A DNA stretch of 64,000 nt from Oscillospiraceae bacterium (GTDB taxonomy: Bacteria > Bacillota > Clostridia > Oscillospirales > Oscillospiraceae). Shown one piece after another: positions 43,513 to 51,899 of this stretch. Positions within the stretch are counted from its first letter, which is position 1. The number at the start of each line of letters is the position of its first letter. The notes beneath the pieces are model-generated. The model had not been told where the DNA came from, did no database searches, and was given only the letters and a program-made list of their open reading frames with translations. The stretch lies in the NCBI GenBank assembly GCA_017434755.1, contig JAFRER010000006.1, positions 97,886-161,885 of the forward strand, written 5' to 3'. A program made the translations under genes and the position numbers.

Positions 43513-43721
43513 GTCCGAAAAAACACTTTTCTATTATGGAAAAAGATTAGCACGGCCCGCAGGTGCTGTCAAGAAGGGAATGTGCTTTCCTCCATACGGC
43601 CGCCGTATGGAATTTATCATGCGGGGGATATATAAATGATTCAGTTTTGTCCGGATCCGGGATAATCCGAGATCAGGAGCCATTCGTTGTCCTGAACGGA
43701 ATGGTGAGGGTCCCCCGCGTC

Positions 43722-43755
43722 TTGCTTACGTTTTTTTTGTATGATATGATATAAT
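43722..43755 (+). promoter_or_regulatory. Promoter for the membrane glycosyltransferase-like gene
   Basis: TTGCTT (43722-43727), 17 bases, TATGAT (43745-43750), overlapping a perfect TATAAT (43750-43755). In the rest of spacer 43513-43721 I see only the small hairpin CATACGGC-CGCCGTATG (about 43595-43611). Confidence 0.55.
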
Positions 43756-43791
43756 CAACTGTTCAATTCTAACGATCGGGAGGGGAGATCC

Positions 43792-45354
43792 ATGGCAAAA
43801 AGCGTGCGCGGGAAAAAATGGCTGCCTGCCGTCCTTGCTTTCATACTGACCCTCCTGGTGCTTGTCTCCAACCTGAACAACGACACCGACTGGGGAGACG
43901 ACAATGCCGCCTATATCACGCAGGGGATCGCTCTGGCGGAGGGCCGCCTGGACGAACAGGCGCACCTCAATCCCTTCCTCCACCCCACCCCTCTGCCGAA
44001 GGAGGCGGACGGCACCCTGATCTACGCCATGGGATATCCGGTCATCCTCTCGCTCGTCTACCGTCTGGCGGGCTTCGACCGGGAGACTTTCTCCACGCTT
44101 TTTTTGTACAAACTGCCCTCCGTTCTGGCAATGGCCGGCTGCGCGGCGATCCTGTATGTCTTCTACCGTCGGCGCCTCCCGGCCTGGTTGTCCTTCCTGT
44201 TCAGCGTGCTGTTCTGTATCAACCCGCTGATGCTGAACCTGGTGGACTCCATGTATTCCGATTCGGTCTTTCTCTTCTTCCTGCTTCTCTCCTTCAACAT
44301 GACGGAAGCATTCCTTGATGCATTCGAGGAGGAAAAAGCCGGAAAAGCCGTCTTTCTCGGGATCCTGCTCGGTCTGAGCATGGGGATGGTCGCTTATGTC
44401 AGACTCAGCGGATTTGCTTACTGCATCGCGATCGCTCTCATGTGCCTTCTCCGGCTTCGAAAAACGCCTCCGCGCGGACGGCGTGTGCTGACAGCGCTGC
44501 TGCCCTGGGTGGTCCTGGCTGTTTTCATGCTCATCTTCAACGGCCTGCTGTTCCCGAAAGCGACTTCGAATCTGAGTGATTATTCCCAGACATCCCTCAG
44601 AATGATCCTGAGCAATATCTGGCACTACGCCTCTACTACTATTGGCTGGCTTTCCAAGCTGTTCGGACAATGGATTCCTCGTCCTGTCCGGCTCATTATC
44701 GGGGGGATCGCGGCGGTTTTTTTCCTGCTTGGTTTGTGGACAGCCAGCAGAAAGGAGATCCCGTATTTCTTTTTTCTGGCCGGCACCTATATCGGCGTGA
44801 TCCTGCTGCCGTATACGCAGGGACTTCGGTACTGCTATCCCGTGCTGCACATCATCCTGCTGTACGTCGGATACGGATTGCTTGCGCTCGGAGAGCGGCT
44901 TCAGAAGAGGGAGACAAGGAGCTGCAGTGTACTGAAATGCGCGTGTCTGGTGTGCGTCTGGATCCTTTTCGCCGTGAATGTTGCCACCTCCTGCTCTGGC
45001 AGCTTTTTCGGCATGCTGCGCGGCGAAGGTCCTCCAGTCCGGGAAGAACCCTCGCCTTTCTCCGTGGAGTGCACGGAGATGTACCGGTATATCCGGGAAA
45101 AAATCCCCGGGGAATGCGAGGTCACATTTTACAAACCCCGGCTGCTGTATCTTGTCACCCAAAGGATGAGCTTCAAGATGGGCGTCAACGGCCACGAACT
45201 CTCCCAAGCGGACTACTATCTGAAGCGTACGGATATCACTGTGGACGAGGAGACTCCGGAATTGCTTAAATTTGACGGCAGTTTACGGGAACTGTACTCC
45301 TCCGGCTGCCTGACGCTATATTCCGTCGATGACGGGGTGAAGCCGGACGCGTAA
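43792..45354 (+). CDS. GT-C-fold membrane glycosyltransferase-like protein
   Basis: 520 aa with about ten to eleven membrane helices, then a soluble C-terminal tail. The first extracytoplasmic loop has DTDWGDDNAAYITQG, the acidic pair typical of GT39/GT83-type (PMT, ArnT) enzymes that use polyprenyl-phosphate sugars. The family transfers sugars to lipids or proteins outside the membrane. No partner genes are nearby, so the acceptor is unknown. GGGAGGGG precedes the ATG. Confidence 0.8.
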   Translation: MAKSVRGKKWLPAVLAFILTLLVLVSNLNNDTDWGDDNAAYITQGIALAEGRLDEQAHLNPFLHPTPLPKEADGTLIYAMGYPVILSLVYRLAGFDRETFSTLFLYKLPSVLAMAGCAAILYVFYRRRLPAWLSFLFSVLFCINPLMLNLVDSMYSDSVFLFFLLLSFNMTEAFLDAFEEEKAGKAVFLGILLGLSMGMVAYVRLSGFAYCIAIALMCLLRLRKTPPRGRRVLTALLPWVVLAVFMLIFNGLLFPKATSNLSDYSQTSLRMILSNIWHYASTTIGWLSKLFGQWIPRPVRLIIGGIAAVFFLLGLWTASRKEIPYFFFLAGTYIGVILLPYTQGLRYCYPVLHIILLYVGYGLLALGERLQKRETRSCSVLKCACLVCVWILFAVNVATSCSGSFFGMLRGEGPPVREEPSPFSVECTEMYRYIREKIPGECEVTFYKPRLLYLVTQRMSFKMGVNGHELSQADYYLKRTDITVDEETPELLKFDGSLRELYSSGCLTLYSVDDGVKPDA

Positions 45355-45389
45355 AAGCCCCGCCGCTGTGCTTTGATCATTTTCGAACA

Positions 45390-45400
45390 AGTTTACATAA
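45390..45400 (+). repeat. Solo XerD-arm-like box AGTTTACATAA, copy 7
   Basis: Identical to the reverse complement of the last 11 bases of Bacillus subtilis dif. It is enclosed by the inverted repeat TTTGATC (45372-45378) / GATCAAA (45410-45416) rather than preceded by the conserved hairpin. It lies between the stop of the glycosyltransferase-like gene and the folA terminator. Confidence 0.65.
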
Positions 45401-45418
45401 TATTTGAACGATCAAATG

Positions 45419-45457
45419 AAAGAGCCCTGCATCGTTTTGCGATGCAGGGCTCTTTTT
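45419..45457 (-). terminator. Terminator of the thyA-folA operon
   Basis: AAAGAGCCCTGCATCG-TTTTG-CGATGCAGGGCTCTTT, T-rich on both sides, so it can act in either direction; 34 bases after the folA stop. Confidence 0.9.
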
Positions 45458-45490
45458 ATGTGAAAAAACAATGGCTCATAAAACAATGGA

Positions 45491-45973
45491 TCAGTCCGTG
45501 CGCTTGCGGTAGGTGCAGAAGCAGTAGCGCAGGCCGTTCTCCTCCTGCCATTCGCCGGCCTCGCAGTCCCAGTCCGGGAGTTCGTCGAGGTTCGGGAACC
45601 AGCTGTCTGACTCGGGCGCAAGGTCGATCTTCGTGATATGCACGGTGTCGAGGAAGGGGAAGAACTGACGGTAAACGCTCGCACCGCCGATGACGAGACA
45701 GCGTTCCTGCTTTTCTGCGGCTGCCAGCGCCTCTTCCGTGCTGTGCACCACTTCGGCTCCTTCGATCTCGATATCCTGCCGTGTTACGACGATATTGTGG
45801 CGGCCTTTGAGCGGTCTGCCGCCTGGGAAATCGCCCAATGTGCGCCGTCCCACGATGACCGCGGCGCCAGCGGTGATCTCGCGGAAGTGGGCCCGGTCTG
45901 CCTTCAGCACCACGGGCTGGGTGCCGTTTTTGCCGATACCCCAGTCGGAATAGACTGCTACTATAGCTTCCAT
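45491..45973 (-). CDS. folA: Dihydrofolate reductase
   Basis: 160 aa. MEAIVAVYSDWGIGKNG, LKADRAHFREITAGAAVIVGRRT (NADPH site), LVIGGASVYRQFFPFLD and the C-terminal beta strands are typical. It regenerates tetrahydrofolate after thymidylate synthesis, and lies ten bases after thyA in the same operon. The substrate-site acid is Asp in LKADRAHF. Confidence 0.95.
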   Translation of the reverse strand: MEAIVAVYSDWGIGKNGTQPVVLKADRAHFREITAGAAVIVGRRTLGDFPGGRPLKGRHNIVVTRQDIEIEGAEVVHSTEEALAAAEKQERCLVIGGASVYRQFFPFLDTVHITKIDLAPESDSWFPNLDELPDWDCEAGEWQEENGLRYCFCTYRKRTD

Positions 45974-45983
45974 GATTGCCTCC

Positions 45984-46814
45984 TTATACCGCCACCGGGA
46001 TCTTGGCGGTGAACTCGGAATACTCGTAGCCCTCCACCTTGAAGGAATCTCTCGTGAAGGCGTAGAAATCCTTCACTGCGGGATCGATGAGGAACTTCGG
46101 CGCGGGCTTGGGGTCGTTCGCAATGATCTCCTCGATCAGCGGGACGTGTCGGTCGTAAATGTGCGCGTCCGCGATCACGTGGATGAACTCGCCCGGCTCA
46201 AAGCCGGAGACCTGCGCCATCATCATCGTCAGAACCGCATACTGCACCACGTTCCAGTTGTTTGCGGCCAGCATGTCCTGACTGCGCTGGTTGAGGATGG
46301 AGTTGAGCCTTTTGCCGGAGACGTTGAAGGTCATCGAGTAGGCGCAGGGATAGAGCGCCATCTCACTCAGGTCCGCGAAGGTGTAGATGTTGGTCATGAT
46401 GCGGCGCGAGGCGGGATTGTTCTTCAGGTCCCAGAGTACCTTGTCCACCTGGTCCATGTCGCCCTCGGGATAGTGGTGCTTCACGCCGAGCTGGTACCCG
46501 TAGGCCTTGCCGATGGAACCGTTCTCGTCGGCCCATGCGTCCCATACGCGGGCGCGGAGGTCATGGACGTTGTTGCTCTTCTTCTGCCAGATCCACAGCA
46601 GCTCGTCGATCGCACTCTTCCAGTAGGTGCGGCGGATGGTAAGGATCGGGAACTCCTCGGAAAGGTCGTAGCGGTTCACGATACCGAATCTCTTTACGGT
46701 ATGCGCCGGAGCGCCGTCCTCCCAGCGGGGGCGCACCTCCCGGTCCGTGTCCCAGACGCCGTTGGTCAGAATGTCGCGGCAGTTCTGGATGAATATCTCG
46801 TCGGCTCTGCTCAT
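45984..46814 (-). CDS. thyA: Thymidylate synthase, divergent subgroup
   Basis: 276 aa. Overall ThyA pattern: RRTYWKSAIDELLWIWQKKSNNVHDL, VWDAWAD, GSIGKAYGYQLG, LNQRSQDMLAANNWNVVQYAVL and ADAHIYDRH. The catalytic Cys is in ALYPCAYSMTFNV; the usual PCHxxxQF is altered (His to Ala, Gln to Thr), and the N-terminal dUMP-phosphate Arg region is also unusual. The Asn that selects dUMP (WNVVQ, equivalent to PFN) is kept. It makes dTMP from dUMP and methylene-tetrahydrofolate. The ATG at 46814 is preferred to the longer ORF. Confidence 0.9.
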   Translation of the reverse strand: MSRADEIFIQNCRDILTNGVWDTDREVRPRWEDGAPAHTVKRFGIVNRYDLSEEFPILTIRRTYWKSAIDELLWIWQKKSNNVHDLRARVWDAWADENGSIGKAYGYQLGVKHHYPEGDMDQVDKVLWDLKNNPASRRIMTNIYTFADLSEMALYPCAYSMTFNVSGKRLNSILNQRSQDMLAANNWNVVQYAVLTMMMAQVSGFEPGEFIHVIADAHIYDRHVPLIEEIIANDPKPAPKFLIDPAVKDFYAFTRDSFKVEGYEYSEFTAKIPVAV

Positions 46815-46946
46815 ATCAGCACCTCGTTCTTTACAGATAGTGTTTTCACCGCAGAACATTTTAGCACAGGCCCCGCCCCGATGGCAAGGTCATGCGCAGA
46901 AAAGCAGAAAAGCCCTGCACCGCAGCGGATGCAAGGCTTTTTATGA

Positions 46947-47021
46947 TGGTGACCCGGACGAGAATCGAACTCGTGTTACCGCCGTGAAAGGGCGGTGTCT
47001 TAGCCGCTTGACCACCGGGCC
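46947..47021 (-). tRNA. tRNA-Glu (TTC)
   Basis: Minus-strand cloverleaf with acceptor GGCCCGG / CCGGGTC, anticodon loop CCTTTCACG giving TTC, T-arm GTTCGAATC and encoded CCA (46947-46949). Confidence 0.96.
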
Positions 47022-47051
47022 GTATGAAAAGGCGCAGTTTACGCTGCGCCT

Positions 47052-47128
47052 TGGTAGCGGCACCTGGATTCGAACCGGGGACACTGCGGGTATGAACCGC
47101 ATGCTCTAGCCAACTGAGCTATGCCGCC
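47052..47128 (-). tRNA. tRNA-Met (CAT), elongator type
   Basis: Minus-strand cloverleaf: acceptor GGCGGCA / TGCCGCT, anticodon loop TTCATAC, T-arm GGTTCGAATCC and encoded CCA. The anticodon stem lacks the three G-C pairs of initiator tRNA, so elongator Met is likely; an Ile2 (modified CAU) tRNA is less likely. Confidence 0.93.
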
Positions 47129-47258
47129 AAATATTTGCCTGAACAGCGTAAGGTATTCTAACAGAGCAGCGGGTGCTTGTCAACAGTTTTTTCTGCATGA
47201 AAGGGAAGTGCGGGGCCGTTTTTCGCGGCCCCGTTTCAAGCTCTTGAGAAACAGTCCC

Positions 47259-47690
47259 TCAGCTGTGTGCGGAGATGTATTCCTCGAGGAACTCCGCCGC
47301 GTCGCCCACGTATTCGCCGCAGGGCCTCTTCTTGAGTTCCTTCCCCGGCACAGGCTCGAGGCCGAGCAGCCTCTTGCAGACGATCTCGCCGTTCCGCTCC
47401 CGGAACTTCCCGGCAAGCTCCTGAATTCGCGCGTTATGCTCGCCCTTGGCGGCCCTGTCCGCGGGATCTGCGTTCCCGTAAAGGAAGCCCAGCACCATGG
47501 CCATGCCGCTCACCGCGCCGCAGACTTCCCGCATGCCGCCGATGCCGCCGCCGAAGGAGCTGCTCAGCTTGGCAAGGGGCTCCTGATCAAGGGGAAGCAG
47601 GTCCTCAAAGGCCAGCACCACGGACTGCGAACAGTTGTATCCCTGCCGGTGCAGGGCCATCGCTTTTTCTCTTCTTGATGATTCTTCCAT
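47259..47690 (-). CDS. C_GCAxxG_C_C family protein
   Basis: 143 aa. YNCSQSVVLAF, SSFGGGIGGMREVCGAVSGMAMVLG, and later ERNGEIVCKRLLG and RPCGEYV give the four spaced Cys of the C-GCAxxG family (here C-GAVxxG). These proteins often accompany redox or metal genes in anaerobes; biochemical role unknown. Its start is 33 bases after the cardiolipin synthase stop. Confidence 0.9.
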   Translation of the reverse strand: MEESSRREKAMALHRQGYNCSQSVVLAFEDLLPLDQEPLAKLSSSFGGGIGGMREVCGAVSGMAMVLGFLYGNADPADRAAKGEHNARIQELAGKFRERNGEIVCKRLLGLEPVPGKELKKRPCGEYVGDAAEFLEEYISAHS

Positions 47691-47723
47691 TATATCCTCC
47701 CTGCGGCGGATGCCGCATCTTTT

Positions 47724-49295
47724 TTACAGCAGGGGCGCGATAAACTTCGCAAGCGTGCCCACAAGCTTGCGGGTGAATTTCTCGTTTTTGACGGTCTCCT
47801 CCGTCACGGCGCGGCATTTCGCCAGTGTTTGCTGAAAATCGGCTTCCACGTCGGCAATGCAGGGAGTCTTGTACAGGTAGGTGGCGCACTCGAAGTGGTG
47901 GTAGAGGCTGCGGTAGTCGAGGTTGATCGTGCCGACCACTGCCTTCACATCGTCGCTGACAAAAACCTTCGCGTGCACGAAGCCCGGCGTGTATTCATAA
48001 ATCTTCACGCCTGCGGCGAGAAGCGCCTTGTAATGTGACTTGGCAAGAGCATAAGGGAGGCTCTTGTCCGGAATGCCCGGAAGGATCATCTTCACGTCCA
48101 CCCCGCGCTGTGCGGCGAAGCGGAGCGCCGTCTCAAGCTCCCCGTCGAGGATCAGATAGGGCGTCATGATATGCACATAGCTCTCCGCACGGTTCAGGAT
48201 ATCCATATACACCGCCTCGCCGACCTTGTATCCGTCCAGCGGGCTGTCTCCGTAGGGCATCACGAAGCCGGCGGCATTGACCGGCGCATCGGTCTGCCTG
48301 TTGATAAAACGCTCGTAATCCGGCTCCTTGCTGCCGATGTTCCACATCTGCAGGAAAAGAAGCGTGAAGCTCTTTACAGCTTCACCCTTCAGCATGACGG
48401 CCGTGTCCTTCCAGTGGCCGAAGCGCTCGATGCGGTTGATGTATTCGTCCGCCAGATTGACGCCGCCGTTGAAGGCGACCTTCCCGTCGATCACCAGGAT
48501 CTTGCGGTGGTCACGGTAATTGTACTGGGACGAGAGGATGGGCTTGATGGGGGAAAAGGACTTTGCCCTGATCCCTTCCTTCTCCAGCAGCTTCCGGTAA
48601 TCGGCAGGCAGGGTGGACATCTCGCACATGCCGTCGTACATCACGCGCACGTCGAGGCCCTCCTTTGCCTTTCGGATCAGGACGTCGAGGATCTTTCCCC
48701 ACATGTAGCCCTCTTCAATGATGAAATACTCCATGAAGATATACTTCTCTGCCTTTTCCAGCTCCTCCAGCATGGCCGCGAATTTTTCCTCGCCGCTGGG
48801 GAAATAGGTCACGGCGGTATGACCGAAAAGAGGGAAGCAGCCGGTGCGGCAGAGGTATGTGCTCAGGTCTGACGAGCCGGACGGGTCGTCCGCCGGCGCA
48901 TCGGCGGCATCCTGCGGCTGCGGAAGGATAGTTCTGGTCAGATCGATCTGCTCGCGCAGCAGCTTCTTTGTCATCCGGTGCCCCACATTCGTCTGCGTGA
49001 AGAGCAGGAAGACGGTCCCCGCAATGGGCAGGATGGAGATGAGCAGCATCCAGGTGAGCTTCGCAGAGTTGTCCATGCTGCAGTTGAACAGATAGAGCAC
49101 CATCACGAGGGAGAAGATCCTCCAGATATAGATGATGCTCGGGAATCTGTCGGCAAGATAGAAATAGCCGGAGATCAGCATGGCGAGCTCAAGGGCAAAC
49201 AGGAGAAAGATCAGGATGAACCTGCTGAACACGAGCTTCAGGATACCTTTTTTCTGCGGTTTCGCCAGCCGGACCACATTTTCTTCGTTTTCCAT
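47724..49295 (-). CDS. cls: Cardiolipin synthase
   Basis: 523 aa. Two N-terminal membrane helices (about 20-60) precede the double phospholipase D domain: first HxKx4D in YRDHRKILVIDGKVAFNGG, second in GFVHAKVFVSDDVKAVVGTINLD. It joins two phosphatidylglycerols into cardiolipin at the membrane. Length is normal for bacterial Cls. Confidence 0.95.
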   Translation of the reverse strand: MENEENVVRLAKPQKKGILKLVFSRFILIFLLFALELAMLISGYFYLADRFPSIIYIWRIFSLVMVLYLFNCSMDNSAKLTWMLLISILPIAGTVFLLFTQTNVGHRMTKKLLREQIDLTRTILPQPQDAADAPADDPSGSSDLSTYLCRTGCFPLFGHTAVTYFPSGEEKFAAMLEELEKAEKYIFMEYFIIEEGYMWGKILDVLIRKAKEGLDVRVMYDGMCEMSTLPADYRKLLEKEGIRAKSFSPIKPILSSQYNYRDHRKILVIDGKVAFNGGVNLADEYINRIERFGHWKDTAVMLKGEAVKSFTLLFLQMWNIGSKEPDYERFINRQTDAPVNAAGFVMPYGDSPLDGYKVGEAVYMDILNRAESYVHIMTPYLILDGELETALRFAAQRGVDVKMILPGIPDKSLPYALAKSHYKALLAAGVKIYEYTPGFVHAKVFVSDDVKAVVGTINLDYRSLYHHFECATYLYKTPCIADVEADFQQTLAKCRAVTEETVKNEKFTRKLVGTLAKFIAPLL

Positions 49296-49417
49296 AGATG
49301 CTTTTTCCCTTTCGTCACAATAGGGGAAGGCCTTTCCGGGATGAGCAGGGCAGCCGGTATAAGCACTGCTTTTTTATGATTATACTTTGGAAAAGCAAAG
49401 GATTCAATACTCCGCAC

Positions 49418-49447
49418 AAAAAAGGCCGATCCTCACGGACCGGCCTT
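49418..49447 (-). terminator. Terminator of the DUF362 gene
   Basis: AAGGCCG ... CGGCCTT stem; on the minus strand it is followed by a TTTTTT run, 13 bases after the stop. Confidence 0.85.
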
Positions 49448-49459
49448 CATGGCTGTGAT

Positions 49460-50581
49460 TCAGATCTTGATCAGTTCATATTCTCTCGTGCCCAGGCCGA
49501 TTTCCTCACCGTGGATGAGGCCGGGCTCCCACTCAGCATCCGGATGGTTCATGTGGAAGTACTCGTGGTTGCTGTCCTCATTCCAGAAGGACTTGATGTG
49601 CCGGTCGAGGCGGCTTCCCGCAAGCACGGGCATTTTATTGCAGAGGTCGACACAGGCCTGATCGAGTGCCACGGGGTCGAGGGAGGCCAGCATGCCGACA
49701 TTCGGAATGATGGGCATGTCGTTTTCGGCGTGGCAGTCGCAGAAGGGGGATACGTCGCAGATCAGCGAGATGTGGAAGGCGGGGCGGCCGTGCACCACCG
49801 CGTAGGCATATTCGGAGATCTTGCAGGAGAGCACCTCCGCGGAGTTGGAGACCTCCGGCTCGATCGCATCTTTGGGGCAGACCGCGAGACAGCGCCCGCA
49901 GCCGACGCACTTGCTGTGGTCGATGTGCGCCTTTCCGTTTTCAATGACGGGACCTCCGTGGGCGCAGATCCGGGCGCAGGAGCCGCAGCCGATGCAAAGA
50001 CCGGGGTCGACCAGAGGCTTGCCGTCGCAGTGCTGCTCCATCTTGCCGGCGCGGGAGCCGCTGCCCATGCCGAGGTTCTTCAGCGCACCGCCGAAGCCGG
50101 CCTCCTCGTGGCCCTTGAAGTGGCTGAGGGAGATGACGATATCGGCGTCCATGATGGCCTGGCCGATTTTGGCCTCCTTCACAAGGGGAAGATTGATCGG
50201 TACGAGGGCCTCGTTGGTGCCCTTGACGCCGTCGGCAATGATGACGTGGGCGCCGGTCTGCAGCGGGGAGAAGCCGTTGAGGTAGGCGGTGTCCATATGG
50301 TCGAGGGCGTTTTTCCGGCTGCCGACGTAGAGGGTGTTGCAGTCGGTGAGGAAAGCCTTGCCGCCGAGCTGGCGGACATAGTCCACAACGACCTTGGCAT
50401 ACTGCGGCCGCAGATGGGCGAGGTTGCCCAGTTCGCCGAAGTGGATCTTGATGGCGGCATATTTGTCCGTGAAGTCGATGTTCTCAAATCCGGCGGTCTT
50501 CATGAGCCGGTGCAGTTTCTGGGGGAGTGTCTCATTAGGGGTGGCGTGGAAATCGGTGAACCATACTTTTGAAGCTGACAT
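49460..50581 (-). CDS. DUF362 protein with two 4Fe-4S clusters
   Basis: 373 aa. The N-terminal DUF362 region shows KVWFTDFHATPNETLP and HMDTAYLNGFSPLQTGAHVIIADGV. Two ferredoxin clusters follow: CIGCGSCARICAHGG and CVGCGRCLAVCPKDA (about 190-235). The C-terminal part has MLASLDPVALDQACVDLCNK. The family is common in strict anaerobes and presumed to act in electron transfer, but the partner is not known. Divergent membrane-protein gene lies 36 bases upstream on the same strand. Confidence 0.93.
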   Translation of the reverse strand: MSASKVWFTDFHATPNETLPQKLHRLMKTAGFENIDFTDKYAAIKIHFGELGNLAHLRPQYAKVVVDYVRQLGGKAFLTDCNTLYVGSRKNALDHMDTAYLNGFSPLQTGAHVIIADGVKGTNEALVPINLPLVKEAKIGQAIMDADIVISLSHFKGHEEAGFGGALKNLGMGSGSRAGKMEQHCDGKPLVDPGLCIGCGSCARICAHGGPVIENGKAHIDHSKCVGCGRCLAVCPKDAIEPEVSNSAEVLSCKISEYAYAVVHGRPAFHISLICDVSPFCDCHAENDMPIIPNVGMLASLDPVALDQACVDLCNKMPVLAGSRLDRHIKSFWNEDSNHEYFHMNHPDAEWEPGLIHGEEIGLGTREYELIKI

Positions 50582-50617
50582 GTTAAGAACTCCTTTACTA
50601 TTTCGTTTACTGTTTTC

Positions 50618-51277
50618 TTATGAATCCATGCCCGCCTTCTTCAGGCAGGCTTTCACGATGCGGGCTGAGAAGGGCATGACGGATTCCGCAACCGGGCCCA
50701 CGAGAAAAGCGCAGATCACCGTGCCGACGCCGAACTTCCCGCCGAGCAGGAAGCCGATCAGCACAAAGCACACGTCCGTCGCGATGCGGACGATGCCGAA
50801 GCGCCATTTCGTTTTGTCACTGATGACCACGGCGACGAGATCGTTCGGTCCGGTGCCGGCCTCCGAGCGGATGACAAGGGACATGCCGGAGGCGAGGATG
50901 ACGCAGCCGATGATCAGAACGACTATTTTTATCACGAGAGGGGCAGCACCGATCCCGAGGCCACGCAGCACGAGGGTGAAAAAGTCGATGATCGGACCGC
51001 CGCAGAACATGCAGACCAGCGTGCCGAGCTTAACATAGCTCCTGTCTACGATAAGGAGCACTATGACTATCAGGAAGCAGATGACCATATGCACCGTGCC
51101 GTGGGTGGGGAAGAAACCAATCCGCATGACGAGCCGACGGAGCCCCTGGATGAGCACATTGAAGGGGTCTGCCCCGAGGTCCGCCAGCAGGAACAGCGTC
51201 ACGCCCAGATGCGCGATGATGAGGCCGACGAACAGGAGAAACAGTCGAATGACGGTTTCGCGGACGTTTATCTTCAT
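50618..51277 (-). CDS. YczE/YyaS/YitT-type integral membrane protein
   Basis: 219 aa, six membrane helices. IAHLGVTLFLLADLGADPFNVLIQGL, GTVHMVICFLIVIVLLI and GMSLVIRSEAGTGPNDLVAVVISD fit the YczE/YitT-type family. Function unproven. GGGAGGATCC precedes the ATG at 51277. The upstream AT-rich region (about 51300-51335) has ATATAAT-type words that could be its promoter. It is probably co-transcribed with the DUF362 gene. Confidence 0.85.
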   Translation of the reverse strand: MKINVRETVIRLFLLFVGLIIAHLGVTLFLLADLGADPFNVLIQGLRRLVMRIGFFPTHGTVHMVICFLIVIVLLIVDRSYVKLGTLVCMFCGGPIIDFFTLVLRGLGIGAAPLVIKIVVLIIGCVILASGMSLVIRSEAGTGPNDLVAVVISDKTKWRFGIVRIATDVCFVLIGFLLGGKFGVGTVICAFLVGPVAESVMPFSARIVKACLKKAGMDS

Positions 51278-51531
51278 CAGGATCCTCCCGGGGTTTTTTC
51301 AGAATATATCATAATTACTTATATTATATCATGCCGCGATCCTCGAGGCAACAGAAATTCAAAACACCGGGCGAAAGGATGGTTTTTTATATATCCTCTG
51401 TTTTTTTGCATGCATACAGCAAAAAGTGGTGTTTTAAGAACATAATCCTGAAGCTTTTTTAAATATTAGAACCCGTATCCTCCTTTTCGGAAACACTTTT
51501 CGCCTTTTCGGAAGAGCTTTGCTTTCTCCCG

Positions 51532-51593
51532 TTGACATCCTTTTTATCTCTGCTTATACTGCGACCATAAGATTAAACGAACGCTTAATCGTT
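51532..51593 (+). promoter_or_regulatory. Metal-efflux operon promoter and candidate operator
   Basis: TTGACA (51532-51537), 17 bases, TATACT (51555-51560). Downstream, overlapping the likely start site, two nested inverted repeats occur: GATTAA (51571-51576) / TTAATC (51585-51590) and AACGA (51576-51580) / TCGTT (51589-51593). A metal-sensing repressor would be expected to bind here; none is encoded nearby. Confidence 0.75.
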
Positions 51594-51615
51594 CTGCTGA
51601 AGGGAGGATATCGAT

Positions 51616-51834
51616 ATGAAGAAGAGCTACAAGATCGAAGTGGACTGCGCCAACTGCGCCAGCAAAATGGAAGACGCCGCGAAGAAGACGCCCGGCGTGA
51701 AGGACGCCGTCGTCAATTTCATGGCGCTGAAGATGAACGTGGAATTCGAGGAGGGTGCCGATCCCAAGGCCGTGATGAAGGACGTGCTGAAAAACTGCAA
51801 AAAGGTCGAGGACGACTGCGAGATCTACCTCTGA
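51616..51834 (+). CDS. Heavy-metal-associated domain protein (metallochaperone)
   Basis: 72 aa, a single HMA fold: YKIEVDCANCASKMEDAAKKTPGVKDAVVNF then LKMNVEFEEGADP. The CxxC (DCANCAS) binds the metal. The acidic residue before the first Cys and the closing DDCEIYL, with a further Cys, resemble Zn/Cd/Pb-type HMA domains more than copper chaperones. The ATPase encoded next has no HMA domain, so this small protein probably delivers metal to it. GGGAGG precedes the ATG. Confidence 0.9.
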   Translation: MKKSYKIEVDCANCASKMEDAAKKTPGVKDAVVNFMALKMNVEFEEGADPKAVMKDVLKNCKKVEDDCEIYL

Positions 51835-51856
51835 GAGGAATAACGGGAACATTGCA

Positions 51857-51886
51857 AATGCGTATGATTCTGTCATACGCATTTTT
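51857..51886 (+). terminator. Internal terminator between chaperone and ATPase
   Basis: AATGCGTATGA-TTCTG-TCATACGCATT followed by TTT lies 23 bases after the chaperone stop and 14 before the ATPase start. As no promoter is evident between, partial readthrough would give more chaperone than pump. Confidence 0.75.
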
Positions 51887-51899
51887 CAAAGGTGATATC

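Noticed and set aside
43726-45207. Minus-strand ORF of about 490 codons
   Set aside because: Antisense to the multi-helix glycosyltransferase-like protein; the translation is charged and low-complexity.
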